Shown here: piece after piece, positions 25,607 through 36,600 of the stretch
Layout: every line of letters begins with the position of its first letter
Numbering within the stretch: position 1 is the first letter of the stretch
From: an uncultured Acidobacteriaceae bacterium
GTDB taxonomy: Bacteria; Acidobacteriota; Terriglobia; Terriglobales; Acidobacteriaceae
Direction: 5' to 3'
Length of the DNA: 64,000 bases
Assembly: GCA_903904755.1 (NCBI GenBank)
Contig: CAIVDV010000053.1
Coordinates: forward strand, 1-64,000
Notes under the pieces: model-generated
What the model saw: the letters and a program-made list of their open reading frames with translations, nothing else
What the model was told of the DNA's origin: nothing
The model's database searches: none
Program-made: the position numbers and the translations under genes

Positions 25607-26995
25607 TTACTCCGCCGCCCACAGCAACACCACAAACCGCGCCCCTGCGCCTGGCCCGCTTTCGACAGAAATCTTCCCGCCGTGCCGCTTTACAATCTGC
25701 GCAGCCAGTGCCAGCCCCAGTCCCACGCCGCCCTCGGCCCGCGACCGCACCTTGTCTGCCCTCCAGAACCGGTCGAAAACATGCGGCAATGCTGACGCCT
25801 CAATCCCGATTCCCGTATCCGCAACCGTCAGGGCAAACCCGTCGTCCACGCGCTGCACCGCCACATCCACCCGGCCAGCCTCGGTGTACTTGATTGCGTT
25901 ATCCAGCAGGATCAGCACCAACCGCCGCAGTTCTGTGGCATCCCCCAGCGCAGTGAAATCCCCCTCCTCAACCTCCACCCCCAGCGCCAGCCCCTTCTCC
26001 TGCGCTGCCGGTTGCAACTCCGCACACAACTCCCGCACCAAGCCGGCCAAATCCACCGCACCCAGGTCGGCCCGCCTCTCCCGCGCATCTCCCCGCGCCA
26101 GCTCCAGCAGGCTCTCCACAAGCTTTGACATATGCCGCGCCTCCCGAACCACCTTGCGCAGCACCTCCGCCAGTTCCTCCCGCGTCCTTTCCTTCCTCAG
26201 GGAGACCTCGCCGGCTGTCTGAATCAGCGCCAGCGGAGCCCGCAACTCATGCGACGCGTCTGCGGTAAACTGCTCCACTGCCCGGAATCCACCCTCAATC
26301 CGCGTCAGCATCGCGTTCAGCGTCCGCGCCAGCCTGGCCAGCTCATCATCCGTTGCAGGAACCCGCAGCCGCGCCGCAAGGTCTGCCGGATCGATCGCCT
26401 CTGCTTCCCGCCGAATCTGCTCCACCGGCGCCAGCGCCCGCCGGCTCATCCAGTACCCCGCCGACGTCGTCAGCAGCAGCGCAATGGGCAGCAGCACCAA
26501 CAGATAATTGCGGTACTCCTCCAGCGACTCCATCGTGTCTCGCAGGGGCTCAACCACATGCACGGTGAGGCCAACGCCGCCAACCACCAGGTGCGTGCTC
26601 GCCACGCGCACCGGCCATTTTCGCCCACCGGCCGTCTGCAGCCCAACCGCTCCATCTGCCCGCCCGTCTGCAAGCACTGGAAGGTGGTGCGTCCGCAGCA
26701 CATCCGACTCATAGAGCACACCGTCCCCATCCCCGGTAATCTGCACAAAGACGCCTACAATCGCAGAATCGGATGACCCCGCCAGCACCCCCTCCAACTG
26801 CTCGCGCGTATTCAACCCACGATTCGCCACAAACGGTGCCACGCTCGCCAGCCGGTACCGCAAATCCCGGTCGATCGCGTGGTACATCGTCGCCCGCATG
26901 GCAAACCAGCTCGCGCCCGCAAACAGCGCCACAATCGCCGCACCACTGATGCAGTACCACAACGCCAGCCGCGCCTGAATCGTCAGCGTCTTCAT
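25607..26995 (-). CDS. Membrane sensor histidine kinase
   Basis: A 462-residue kinase of the CusS/CzcS-like architecture: TM1 (LALWYCISGAAIVALFAGAS), a periplasmic domain of about 135 residues, TM2 (NYLLVLLPIALLLTTSAGYW), HAMP, HisKA with FTADASHELRAPLALIQTAG (phospho-accepting His), and HATPase with the N box VLILLDNAIKYTE, G1 VADTGIGI and G2 GGVGLGLALA. The start overlaps the response regulator stop (ATGA, 26992-26995), so they are translationally coupled. The architecture resembles heavy-metal sensors, but the signal is not readable from the sequence. Confidence 0.93.
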   Translation of the reverse strand: MKTLTIQARLALWYCISGAAIVALFAGASWFAMRATMYHAIDRDLRYRLASVAPFVANRGLNTREQLEGVLAGSSDSAIVGVFVQITGDGDGVLYESDVLRTHHLPVLADGRADGAVGLQTAGGRKWPVRVASTHLVVGGVGLTVHVVEPLRDTMESLEEYRNYLLVLLPIALLLTTSAGYWMSRRALAPVEQIRREAEAIDPADLAARLRVPATDDELARLARTLNAMLTRIEGGFRAVEQFTADASHELRAPLALIQTAGEVSLRKERTREELAEVLRKVVREARHMSKLVESLLELARGDARERRADLGAVDLAGLVRELCAELQPAAQEKGLALGVEVEEGDFTALGDATELRRLVLILLDNAIKYTEAGRVDVAVQRVDDGFALTVADTGIGIEASALPHVFDRFWRADKVRSRAEGGVGLGLALAAQIVKRHGGKISVESGPGAGARFVVLLWAAE

Positions 26996-27690
26996 TCGAT
27001 ACCTTCCCTCAGGCAATAGCCCAGCCCGCGCTCTGTATGGATAAGCCGCACCATCTCCGGCCGGTCCACCTTCGCCCGCAGATACCGCATAAAGACATCC
27101 AGATTGTTCTCGCTGACCTCGCGGTCGCCCCACACCATCTCGATAATCCGGCTCCTCGTCACCACCCGGCCCGCCGCCCGCATCAGCAGCTCCAGAATCG
27201 AAAACTCCGTCCGCGTCAGATCCAGCCTCTGCCCGCCGCGCACAGCCTCGCGCTTCTCCGTATCCACAAACAGATCCGCAAAGCGCATTTGCGCGGAAGT
27301 GCGCCCGGCAGCCACGCGCGTCCGGGCCCGTATCCGCGCCAACAGCACCTCAAAATCAAACGGCTTTGTCAGGTAGTCATCCGCACCGGCATCCAGCCCG
27401 CGCACAACGTCCTCGGCGGCATCCCGGCCAGTCAGCAGCAGAATCGGCGTCCGAATCTTCTGCATCCGCAGCCGCTTCGTCACCTCAAATCCATCCATCA
27501 CCGGCAGCATCACATCCAGCAGCACAATATCAAAGCTGTGCAGCTCGGCCTGCCGCAACCCTGACCCGCCATCGTGGCACACCGTTACCAGGCAGTTCTC
27601 GTCTTCCAGCCCCTGCCGCACAAAGCCGGCAAGCTCCCGGTCATCTTCCACAACCAGCACGTTCAGCGCGCTCTGGAATGCTTCACCCAT
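26992..27690 (-). CDS. OmpR-family response regulator
   Basis: A 232-residue regulator. The receiver domain has LNVLVVEDDRELAGFVRQGL, the phospho-Asp in IVLLDVMLPVMDGFEV and Lys in DDYLTKPFDFEVLLAR. The winged-helix domain includes RTEFSILELLMRAAGRVVTR and ends RLIHTERGLGYCLREG, the usual OmpR/PhoB end. ATG at 27690 is preferred because GGGGAG precedes it; a TTG seven codons earlier is possible. It lies between the Tsx-like gene (24 bp upstream) and the kinase, so all three should form one transcript. Confidence 0.93.
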   Translation of the reverse strand: MGEAFQSALNVLVVEDDRELAGFVRQGLEDENCLVTVCHDGGSGLRQAELHSFDIVLLDVMLPVMDGFEVTKRLRMQKIRTPILLLTGRDAAEDVVRGLDAGADDYLTKPFDFEVLLARIRARTRVAAGRTSAQMRFADLFVDTEKREAVRGGQRLDLTRTEFSILELLMRAAGRVVTRSRIIEMVWGDREVSENNLDVFMRYLRAKVDRPEMVRLIHTERGLGYCLREGIE

Positions 27691-27714
27691 GCCTTGCTCC
27701 CCGTTCGCCAACTG

Positions 27715-28674
27715 CTACTTCCGGCGCGTCGCGCGTCCGCCATCCAGGTGAACCGTAAACCCCACCATCGGCGTCAACTCATGCGCCCCCGGATCTGCCG
27801 ACGCTTTGCCGTACTCATTATGCCAGTACCAGAATCCGCCCTTCACATCCAGCAACTGCGCCCGATGAAACACCAGCGCGCCCACATCCACCGCAACCCA
27901 GTTCTGTGTCAGGAACTCGGTCAACGTCCGGCTGCCAAACGAGTCCTTTCCCTTTGCCGTATTGAACTCCATGATCCCGCTGTACGCCAGATGCACCTTG
28001 CCTACGGCAAATGGCAGCATCCACGTCGGCTCAATATTGAAGTTCGGATCATAGTTCTCTGACTTGCCCAGCACGCCCTCGTGATTCCACTCCTTGCGCG
28101 CATGAAAGCCCACATTCAGATATCCCTTCGGCACCGCAAACTCAATCTTCGGCCCAAAATACAGCGTACGTTCCGCCGGCGCAAACGAGGAATTCTTCGT
28201 CTCCAGATTCGCTCCCGCCTCAACCGCCACATTCCGCACCGGCCCGAACTTGAACGCCCTTGAGTGGCTCAACTCGTTCAGCCCCAGGCTCGACCGCAGA
28301 ATCGCATACAACTCTGCCGCGCCCGTTCCCCCGCCATTCGCCGGCTCAGCCATATTCGACTTCGCCACCGACACATCTGCGAAGTTGCTGCCCAGCGACC
28401 AGAATCCGTTGTGCGTGTACTCCACGGTGTTTCGCACAATATTGGCCGCGTTCGGTGAGTTCGGCATCATCACAAACGGAGTCCGGTACTTTGACCCATA
28501 CCAGTAGGAGATATCGTCTGTATTCGGGGGGCGGAATCCGCCCGGCTTCCCCGCCTGCGGCGCGCCTGCCCCGGCCTCCTGCGCAAAGCTCACAAAAACC
28601 CCCGCAACCGCGAATACCGCGATGGCCACCAAAACCGCGCGCCAGATCCCGCTCAACCCTGTCTTCCGCTTCAA
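27715..28674 (-). CDS. Tsx/OmpK-like outer-membrane channel
   Basis: A 319-residue protein with a signal peptide (LVAIAVFAVAGVFVSFA). The barrel starts DDISYWYGSKYRTPFV and continues NTVEYTHNGFWSLGSNFADV, with GTGAAELYAILRSSLGLN later. This matches the layout of nucleoside-specific channel Tsx/OmpK proteins. TTG at 28674 is proposed as start because GAGGAGG sits 5 bases upstream and the signal peptide follows at once; ATG at 28728 would add 18 odd residues. It is the first gene of an operon with the response regulator and kinase, so the system may sense or control its cargo. Confidence 0.72.
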   Translation of the reverse strand: MKRKTGLSGIWRAVLVAIAVFAVAGVFVSFAQEAGAGAPQAGKPGGFRPPNTDDISYWYGSKYRTPFVMMPNSPNAANIVRNTVEYTHNGFWSLGSNFADVSVAKSNMAEPANGGGTGAAELYAILRSSLGLNELSHSRAFKFGPVRNVAVEAGANLETKNSSFAPAERTLYFGPKIEFAVPKGYLNVGFHARKEWNHEGVLGKSENYDPNFNIEPTWMLPFAVGKVHLAYSGIMEFNTAKGKDSFGSRTLTEFLTQNWVAVDVGALVFHRAQLLDVKGGFWYWHNEYGKASADPGAHELTPMVGFTVHLDGGRATRRK

Positions 28675-28847
28675 ATCAACCTCCTCATTGCCTTCTGAAG
28701 CAGAATGACAACCCAACCTGAAATCCATCTGAAGCCGGGAAACAAATCATCAAATCCCGTCTCCCCGCACCCCGGCTGCTTGACCTCATCCATCCGCTGC
28801 GACACCGCCGCATCCCAACCCGGTCACCCCCGCCGTATACTTGCACT

Positions 28848-30293
28848 GTGGATACCACCGCCCTGCCACTCTTTCCGGATCCCAACGGCGACCCCGCTCC
28901 AGCCGCAGCGGCAGCCGAGCCAACGGCCCAGCCCGGCGCCGCCCCCGCGCCCGCTCGCCCCCGCGTGCCCCGGAGCAAAGCCGCAGCCAAAGCAGAGCAG
29001 CCCACCCCGCAACCAGACGCGGAAGTCGTCATCATCGGTGCCGGACTCGCCGGCCTGAACTGCGCCCGCGAGCTCACCTTGGCCGGCCGCTCATGCCTCA
29101 TCCTTGAAGCCGCCGATGCCCCCGGCGGTCGCGTCCGCACCGATATCGTCGATGGCTTCCGGCTCGACCGCGGCTTCCAGGTCCTGCTCACCGAATACCC
29201 TGAAGCCAAACGCGTCCTCGACTACGACAAGCTCGCCCTGCGCACCTTTCTGCCAGGCGCACTCGTTCGGCAGGGGGGCAGCTTCCACCGCTTTGCCGAC
29301 CCCTTCCGCGAACTCCGCAAAGGCATCGCCTTCGCCACCGACCCTATCGTCTCTTTCGGCGACAAGCTACGCGTAGCCAAGCTGCGCCGCAGTTGCCTCG
29401 CCGCAGACGACGCCTCCCTCTTCTCCGCTCCAGAAGAGACCACCCGCGAGTTCCTTCGCCGGTCCGGCTTCACCTCGGCCATCGTCGAGCGTTTTTTTGA
29501 GCCTTTCTTCGGCGGCGTCTTCCTGGAACGGAATCTCGTCACCTCCGCGCGCTTCTTCCGGTATCTCTTCCGCCTCTTTTCCCTCGGCTACGCTGCTGTT
29601 CCGGAGCTGGGCATGGAGGAAATCCCCCGCCAGCTAGCAGCCGCTCTCCCGGCCGACTCCATTCGCCTGAACTCCGCTGTCCGGTCTCTTGAAAAGATCG
29701 ACCTCGGCTGGAAGATTGAAACCACCAGTGGCATTTCTCTTACCGCCGGCCAGCTCGTGATGGCCGCCCGCGAGCCCGAAGCCAAAGCCCTGCTCGCCGG
29801 AGTTCGCACGCCCGGCCCCGCCCCGGCGCGCAACTGGAACCGCACCACCACCTTCTACTACGCCACCACCACATCCCCCATCGACGAGCCCGTCATCGTG
29901 CTCAATGGCGAAGGCCGCAGTGCCGGCCCCATCAACCACCTCGCCGTCATGAGCCTGGTCTCACCGGCCTACGCGCCCCCCGGCGCTCACCTGGTCTGCG
30001 TCAATGTCGTTGGCTCAGCTCCCGAGAATGACACCGGCATGGAGGCACTCGAAGTCGAGGTGCGCAATCAGCTGCGCCGCTGGTTCGGCCCCTCCGCCAA
30101 CTCCTGGCAGGTCGTCGGCGGCTATCCCATCGCCCACGCCCTCCCGCTGCAGCTCAGTATGGCTCCCCATCGCCCTGCCCAGTCCGATACCGGCATCCTC
30201 CTCTGCGGCGATTACCAGACGACCGCCTCCATCCAGGGCGCTCTCACCTCAGGCACCGCCGCAGCCAGTTTCCTTACCGGACCTCAAAGCTGA
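28848..30293 (+). CDS. FAD-dependent NAD(P)-binding oxidoreductase (amine-oxidase-like)
   Basis: A 481-residue flavoprotein. An Ala/Pro-rich tail of about 55 residues precedes the Rossmann motif VVIIGAGLAGLNCARELTLA, then LEAADAPGGRVRTD and RLDRGFQVLL, all typical of protoporphyrinogen oxidase/phytoene desaturase-like enzymes. The C-terminal FAD motif is LLCGDYQTTASIQGALTSG. It is probably soluble; the substrate is unknown. The start is GTG at 28848. The low-complexity N-terminus may be partly untranslated, because no better start is apparent before the Rossmann fold. Confidence 0.87.
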   Translation: MDTTALPLFPDPNGDPAPAAAAAEPTAQPGAAPAPARPRVPRSKAAAKAEQPTPQPDAEVVIIGAGLAGLNCARELTLAGRSCLILEAADAPGGRVRTDIVDGFRLDRGFQVLLTEYPEAKRVLDYDKLALRTFLPGALVRQGGSFHRFADPFRELRKGIAFATDPIVSFGDKLRVAKLRRSCLAADDASLFSAPEETTREFLRRSGFTSAIVERFFEPFFGGVFLERNLVTSARFFRYLFRLFSLGYAAVPELGMEEIPRQLAAALPADSIRLNSAVRSLEKIDLGWKIETTSGISLTAGQLVMAAREPEAKALLAGVRTPGPAPARNWNRTTTFYYATTTSPIDEPVIVLNGEGRSAGPINHLAVMSLVSPAYAPPGAHLVCVNVVGSAPENDTGMEALEVEVRNQLRRWFGPSANSWQVVGGYPIAHALPLQLSMAPHRPAQSDTGILLCGDYQTTASIQGALTSGTAAASFLTGPQS

Positions 30294-30395
30294 TCCCATC
30301 GCCAGGGCTATCCAATCGAGTGCTCCCGGGCCCCCTCCCCACCCGCCATATCCCCTCCCCCCACCAGCTTTTTTCACAGCTTGGGCCCATCCTCT

Positions 30396-30424
30396 TTGAC
30401 GCAAGCCGCCCACTTTGATATTTT
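30396..30424 (+). promoter_or_regulatory. Promoter of tRNA-Asn
   Basis: TTGACG (30396-30401) and TATTTT (30419-30424) are separated by exactly 17 bases, close to the sigma-70 consensus. The -10 element ends 18 bases before the tRNA 5' end, a suitable distance for a tRNA leader. Confidence 0.6.
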
Positions 30425-30442
30425 TAGAGAGTTGCACGAAGT

Positions 30443-30518
<76 letters not shown>

Positions 30519-30744
30519 TATTATCTCCCTATAATCCAACCACTTAAGCAAAATCCAAAGAACAATGTCCTGCTTTTCTAGCGCAAGGGAAATTTCCCTC
30601 TTGGCTTCGTGCCGTCCAGCGGGTATCAGCAGACAGAGGATTTTTCCCTGTGGTTGTCTCTGTTTATGCCCGGCACGCAACAAAGTGGCCACAGAGTAAA
30701 GAACGCGGGCCAATACCGCCGATGCAAGTGCCCCTTCTACACCC

Positions 30745-31532
30745 ATGCTGACGCTCCATTCCGCGAAGCGGCAAAGTACGGGCGCAGCCGTGGTCGTCTT
30801 TCCCCGTGGCGGCTATTACTTCCTGGCCATTGAGCATGTGGGTTCAGAGGTTTGCGACTGGCTGACCTCAGCGGCGTCAACTGTATGGTGCTGAAGTGCC
30901 GTGTTTCGGAGACCGGGCCGTATCCCAAGTATTCTGCTGCATTGGCTGACGCTCAGCGCGCGCTCGGGCTGGTGCAATTGCACGCGGCCGAGTGGAAGAT
31001 GGGTCCTGAATGTGTCGGAGGGTTGGGCTCCTCAGCGGGTGGGCATCTGGCTGTGGCGCTCAGAACCCACAATCAGCAGCGGGTCTATAATCCGATTGAT
31101 GCTGCCGAAACGCTCAGTTGCCGCCCAGACTTTACCGTGCTGGTCTATCCTGCTTGCCTGTCGATACCTGGCCAGAATTTGATGGCGAACAAGGACTTGC
31201 TGACGACCGCCCAGACGCCGCCGATGTTTCCTGTTCAGGCCGAGAATGACCCGTATGTCGAGAGCGCAATCGCTTCTTATGCGGCGCTGAGAAGCGCAAA
31301 CGTTCCTCCGGAACTCCATCGATACGCCGAGGGCGGGCATGGATTTGAATTGCGGCAGACTGCTCTGCCAGTGACTGGTTGGCCAGGCAGCGTGGAAGCA
31401 TGGCTGAAGACAATCGGGATTCTGAAGACGCCGAAGAAGTACCCGCTCCGCGTTCAAAAATTTTTGCGGATCGGTGACACCAACACCTGTTACGGAGATC
31501 AAGATGAGCCTGAATCGCAGAGAACTTCTTAA
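30745..31532 (+). pseudogene. Alpha/beta-hydrolase (acetylxylan-esterase-like), frameshifted and 5'-truncated
   Basis: The first part, from ATG 30745, reads MLTLHSAKRQST, then AAVVVFPRGGYYFLAIEHVG and CDWLTS. It matches the start of secreted esterases where the oxyanion loop is normally PGGGY; here one Gly is Arg. One base is missing at about 30866-30871, because the second frame continues as SGVNCMVLKCRVSETGPYPK. It then shows the nucleophile in LGSSAGGHLAVAL, SCRPDFTVLVYPA, the Asp in QAENDPYVES and the His in GGHGFEL. No signal peptide remains and the usual start is missing. Sequence composition is less GC-rich than the flanks. Probably a decaying gene; a sequencing error could explain only the shift. 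Confidence 0.75.
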
Positions 31533-33390
31533 ATTGCTGCCAGCCACTGCGGCAGGAACGGTGAGCTCTGGAGGCTATGCAGCGGAAGCGGCAACCGGGC
31601 CTGCGCTGGAATATCTTCTGGCCTGCAGCCAACTTGGTTTTCGGCCATCATCGCCCAAGACGCTGACCCTGGTGCCACTGGGAAATTCGTCGCACTTTCC
31701 ACTCCGCATTCCCTTTCACGTCCAGTTGGCAGGATACGCACTGCCGCGCAAAACCATTGTCCCAGCGGCCTGGAAGAACCCGGTTGGCGATTGGCCTTAT
31801 GATCTGGGAACAACTCCGTGGGCTGAGACGGAAGAGGTACGCCGCGCCAAGTCAATCTACAGTGGTGAACTCGTACGCAAGGAAGACAGATGGGGAGCAG
31901 TTTGGCAGGCGGATTTCAGCGAGTTTCAGAAGCCTGGAATTTATCAGATTGAGACGGAGTGGAAATTTACACTTCCCTTTCAGATTGGTGACGCGCTCTA
32001 TGAGCGAATTCTTCGGGGATACATGGTCTATCTCTCGTCTCAGCGTGCAGGTTGCAGGGTGCCGGGGATTCGCCCCGCGGAGAACACCGACGACGCGGTA
32101 TTGGATACAGATGGCAGCTTTGTGCCGGTCTCAGGTGGATGGTTTGATGCAGGCGATGCGCGAAAGAATATGGCGCTGACTTCATTCCATTTGGAGGCAT
32201 TGACGAATCTTTATGAGTTTACCGACGTCTTTCGGGGCCAGATACGCGAGGAGATTGCGTGGGGCAATCGCTGGGTTCAGGCCATGATGACCGAAGACGG
32301 AAATGTGTGGGAAGACGTTGGTGGAGGAAACCTGACGGGTAGCTACGAACACGACTGGTGGAATGAGAATCATCCGGGGTGCGCGGCCAACAATGACGGC
32401 AACCGAATCACTGACAATATCCCCATGAGCGGCGATGAGCGCAAGATTCGTACTGCGTATAACCCATGGGTGCAATTCGGATTTGTGCGGCAACAGGCAA
32501 TGATTTCGCGTGTGGTGGAAGAGACAGACGCTGCAAGATGCCTGGCACTGGCTGATAAAGCATGGCGGTACGGCGCAAAACGCGGACACGATGAGCGCAC
32601 CATGTTTGTCAGTGGCCAGTTGCGAGCCGGCATCGAACTGCTGCATGCAAACAGTCATGCTGTAACGTCGCAGGAGATATCCTTGTTGGCCAGAGCCTTA
32701 TTGGATCGGCAGGACACAGGCAGCGAAGGTTTGTCTCACTACTTTCTGGAGAAGGATGGCAAGGACGCCTACCGCAGCATTGCCTTTTCTTGTGACCCGC
32801 CATTGGCGCTATTGCGATTGTGCGAGCTCAAACTGCCCGGCACAGAGGCTCTGCTTTCAGAGGCGGAGATAGCAGTCAAACATCACATCGATCACTTTCT
32901 ATTGGCGGATGCGGCCAGTAATGCCTATGGGGTTACGCCTTATGGCGCGTACGTGCGCATGAATCTGCCCGAGGCGCAGACGTATCGCGATGCGGGCAGA
33001 GGGCGGGGCGTCAGGACGTTTATTCAGCCTTACAATTTTCAGTTCATGGTGCATGGGACGAATGGGGTCCTGATGCATCAGGCAGAACTGCTTGCTCGAG
33101 CAGGCCGATACTTTAACGAACGCATTTATCGTCACCATGCCGAGCGGTTGCTGCAGTGGAGCATGGGCCACAACCCCACCGGCCTCAGCACATTCACGGG
33201 CATCGGATGGAAACATCCAGTGGGATTTTCGATGGTCAACCTCAAGATTCCTGAGGCGGTACTCAACGGATTTGCGGGGCGCCCCGATGACTCTCCCTAC
33301 CTTCAGACTACAAATCAGATTCAGTGGAACACCCAGGAGGTTTGGGGAATCCCGTACATCCATGCGATTGGTGCAATCACGAACCTGTAG
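31504..33390 (+). CDS. Glycoside hydrolase family 9 protein, Tat-type signal
   Basis: A 628-residue protein. The N-terminus MSLNRRELLKLLPATAAG has a twin-Arg motif and a hydrophobic run, suggesting Tat export. Residues about 40-145 form an Ig-like CelD_N domain. The (alpha/alpha)6 GH9 domain follows: SGGWFDAGDARKNMALTSFH carries the conserved catalytic Asp pair. SMGHNPTGLSTFTGIGWKHP near the C-terminus corresponds to the NP-x-S-x-TG motif. Family members cut beta-glucans, some are exo-glucosaminidases. GGAGA precedes the ATG at 31504. The gene overlaps the end of the broken hydrolase and shares its lower GC, which hints at common acquisition. Confidence 0.88.
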   Translation: MSLNRRELLKLLPATAAGTVSSGGYAAEAATGPALEYLLACSQLGFRPSSPKTLTLVPLGNSSHFPLRIPFHVQLAGYALPRKTIVPAAWKNPVGDWPYDLGTTPWAETEEVRRAKSIYSGELVRKEDRWGAVWQADFSEFQKPGIYQIETEWKFTLPFQIGDALYERILRGYMVYLSSQRAGCRVPGIRPAENTDDAVLDTDGSFVPVSGGWFDAGDARKNMALTSFHLEALTNLYEFTDVFRGQIREEIAWGNRWVQAMMTEDGNVWEDVGGGNLTGSYEHDWWNENHPGCAANNDGNRITDNIPMSGDERKIRTAYNPWVQFGFVRQQAMISRVVEETDAARCLALADKAWRYGAKRGHDERTMFVSGQLRAGIELLHANSHAVTSQEISLLARALLDRQDTGSEGLSHYFLEKDGKDAYRSIAFSCDPPLALLRLCELKLPGTEALLSEAEIAVKHHIDHFLLADAASNAYGVTPYGAYVRMNLPEAQTYRDAGRGRGVRTFIQPYNFQFMVHGTNGVLMHQAELLARAGRYFNERIYRHHAERLLQWSMGHNPTGLSTFTGIGWKHPVGFSMVNLKIPEAVLNGFAGRPDDSPYLQTTNQIQWNTQEVWGIPYIHAIGAITNL

Positions 33391-33605
33391 CTCGTGCGTC
33401 TACGGGTGGTCACACATGGGATGCTGGAGCCCGGGAGGGCTTCCGAGCCGATGTGCGCGTCGCATGGACGCATCTGTTCAACGGCGGCTATTCCCTGCAG
33501 TAAGTGGAGGCTCCGGGCCTGGGCGACGCGCCGTTTGCCGAGCCTGTGGTGCTTGCCGATAGCGCGAGCAGCGGGATTCACGCCATCTCACTGCCGGGTG
33601 CATGA
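33390..33605 (+). pseudogene. Short degraded coding remnant
   Basis: The third frame reads like coding sequence on both sides of one internal TAA at 33501-33503: HTWDAGAREGFRADVRVAWT, then HLFNGGYSLQ, stop, then VEAPGLGDAPFAEPVVLADS and SSGIHAISLPGA before TGA at 33603-33605. Composition resembles neighbouring genes. I cannot name the family. It may be the 3' end of a gene lost by deletion between GH9 and the fusion gene. The remaining bases to 33693 contain no gene. Confidence 0.35.
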
Positions 33606-33693
33606 GCGCGGCCAGGTGCCGGGACCGGAGGTCGAGAGCGAAGGCCCATAGGGTATATTGGTTTCATCTTTTGAGGATAAGCAGAGATTCCGA

Positions 33694-36600
33694 ATGACCG
33701 CCGAAATGCCAGGACCGCTGCCAGTTTCCCCCTCTGAAGCAGCTCGGGTTGTCCAATCCGTATATGGATTCAGCAGTTTGGCGCGCAGCTTGCCAGGAGA
33801 GTACGACAACAATTTTGCAATCACCACGCCGGACGGTCGCGCCTACGCGCTCAAGCTGATGCATCCCAGCCGTGAGCCGGCATTCATTGACATGCAATGC
33901 CGGGCGCTGCAGCATCTGGAACTCCGTGCTCCTCATCTCTCTCTGCCCCGTGTCCAGTTGAGTCAGGATGGAGCGGCCTTCACGCAGGTGCGTCTTGAAT
34001 CTGGCGAGCAACGCTTTGTCTGGATGCTCAGCTTTCTGCCTGGAAAAGTTCTGGCTGAGGTACGGCCACACTCCAGCGAACTCCTGCACGCGCTGGGTTG
34101 CATGCTTGGTGAAATGGACAGTGCGTTCCAAAGCTTCTCCCATCCTGCGGCAGCGCGCCCTTTCCGATGGGACCTCGCTCAGGCCGGATGGATCAGCGAA
34201 CATCTGGGATCGGTGGAGCATCCTTTCCGACGGTCATTGCTGGACCGGATACTGCGGCTTTATCAATCGCAGGTGGTGCCGCTGCTTCCGAGTCTGCGCA
34301 AGGGCGTCGTCTATGGAGACGCGAACGACTACAACGTGCTTGTTGCAAGCGCGCGCGGGCGCGAAGTTGTCAGCGTCATTGATTTCGGAGACATGCACGA
34401 CGGGCTTGTCGTATCAGAGGCCGCGATTGCCGCAGCGTATGCGATTCTGGGCAAGCGCAGACCGCTGCCGGTTGCAGCTTCGCTCATCGCCGGCTTTCAC
34501 AGCAGGTTTCCGTTGGACGAGGCCGAGGTATCGGTCCTGTTTCCGCTGATTGCGATGAGACTCGCCGTGAGTGTGGTCAACTCCGCAATACGCAAGGTTC
34601 TGGTGCCAGACGATCCTTACGTTACGATCTCGGAGGCACCGGCATGGGAAGCACTGGAACGGCTCTCCAGCATTCATCCGCGCATTGCGCATTGCTTCTT
34701 TCGTCAGGCTTGCGGGCTTTCGCCATCTTCTGCCTCTGACCGCCTGCGCCATTGGCTGGTGCAACATGGCAACACTGCCGCACCGGTTTTGGACGGGGAT
34801 CTTCGCACCACACCCTCACACGTTCTCGATTTGAGCGTCGGGAGCACGCTTCTGGGAGCAGACCCGCGCAACGCTGAGACGTCGGCATTCTCGAAGGCGG
34901 TCGAAGACGAAGTCAATCGTGCCGGGGCATCCGTCGGGGTCGGCAGGTACAACGAAGCGCGCCCCATCTATGCCTCGCCGGCATTTTCTGAAAGTGACAA
35001 CCCCACGGACGAACGCCGCACGATTCATCTGGGAATCGACCTGTTCCTTGCTCCCGGTTCCAGGGTACGCGCACCCTTCGAGGGCACCGTCCATACCATC
35101 GCCGACAACAATTCGAGATTTGATTACGGCCCGGTCGTCATTCTGAAACATTTCGCCGAGGCCGACCAGGAGTTCTTTACCCTCTACGGCCATCTTTCGC
35201 GCGCAAGCATCGCGAAGCTCTCTGTGGGGCAGCAGGTCGCAAGGGGCCAGGCCTTTGCCGAGATTGGAAGCGCCGACGAGAACGGGAGCTGGCCGCCCCA
35301 TCTTCACTTCCAGATCATCTCGGACTTGCTGGAGATGGACGAACGCTTCCCCGGCGTAGCTCTGGCTTCGGAAAGAGGGTTATGGACAGCGTTGTGTCCG
35401 GATCCGAATCTGCTGCTCGGTATTCCGGCCGAGCGTTTCCCCGAGGAAGAATCCTTTGACCAGACGCTCGCGAACCGGCGGGCGGTGCTTGGCGGCAGCC
35501 TCAGCGTTTCCTACCAGCGTCCGCTCAAGATTGTGCGTGGCTGGCAACAATATCTTTACGACGATACCGGGCGCGCCTATCTCGACGTTTACAACAACGT
35601 TCCGCTCGTTGGTCATAGCCACCCTCGCGTTGTCAGCGCCGTGCAGAAACAGATTGCGCTGCTCAATACCAATACGCGCTACCTGCATGACAACGTTTTG
35701 CGATACGCGCAACGCCTGACAAGCACATTGCCCGAGCCGCTGCGGGTCTGCTTCTTCCTCAATTCAGGCAGTGAAGCGAACGAACTTGCCCTGCGGCTGG
35801 CCCGAACCCACACAGGCTTTCATGACATCATCGTTCTCGACCACGCGTATCACGGCCATACCAGCACGCTGATTGACATCAGCCCCTACAAGTTCAACGG
35901 GCCGGGTGGAAGCGGTGGCAAGAGTTGGGTGCATGTGGCTCCGCTGCCGGACGACTACCGTGGCCTGTACCGGCGTGGCGAAGGCGACCTGAGCGCAAAG
36001 TATGCCGCGCATGTCGGGGACATGGTTGACAGCCTGGCAGCCAACCAAGGGGGGGCAGCGGCTTTTATTGCAGAAACCATGCCCAGCGTTGGTGGCCAGA
36101 TTGTATTCCCGCCCGGATATCTTGCCCAGGCGTACAGCAGGGTTCGTGATGCCGGCGGCCTGTGCATTGCCGATGAAGTTCAAGTCGGTTTTGGACGATT
36201 GGGTACGCACTTCTGGGGATTCGAGACTCAATCTGTCGTGCCCGATATCGTCGTGTTTGGCAAACCGATCGGCAACGCGTTTCCCCTTGCCGCCGTGGTC
36301 ACCACCCCGGAGATAGCAGCGTCCTTCAATAACGGCATGGAGTTCTTCAGCACCTTCGGCGGCAACCCCGTCTCCTGCGCTGCAGGCCTTGCCGTGCTGG
36401 AAGTTCTCGAAGAGGAGCAGTTACAGCAAAATGCTCATCGAGTCGGCACGCGGTTGATCCAGCAGCTCAAGAATCTGCAGCAGGGTTATCCGCTGATTGG
36501 CGATGTACGCGGAATGGGGCTGTTCCTCGGTCTGGACCTGGTCCGCGACCGTGGGACCCGCGAACCGGCGACCGAGGAGGCATCCTACGTCGCGAACCGG

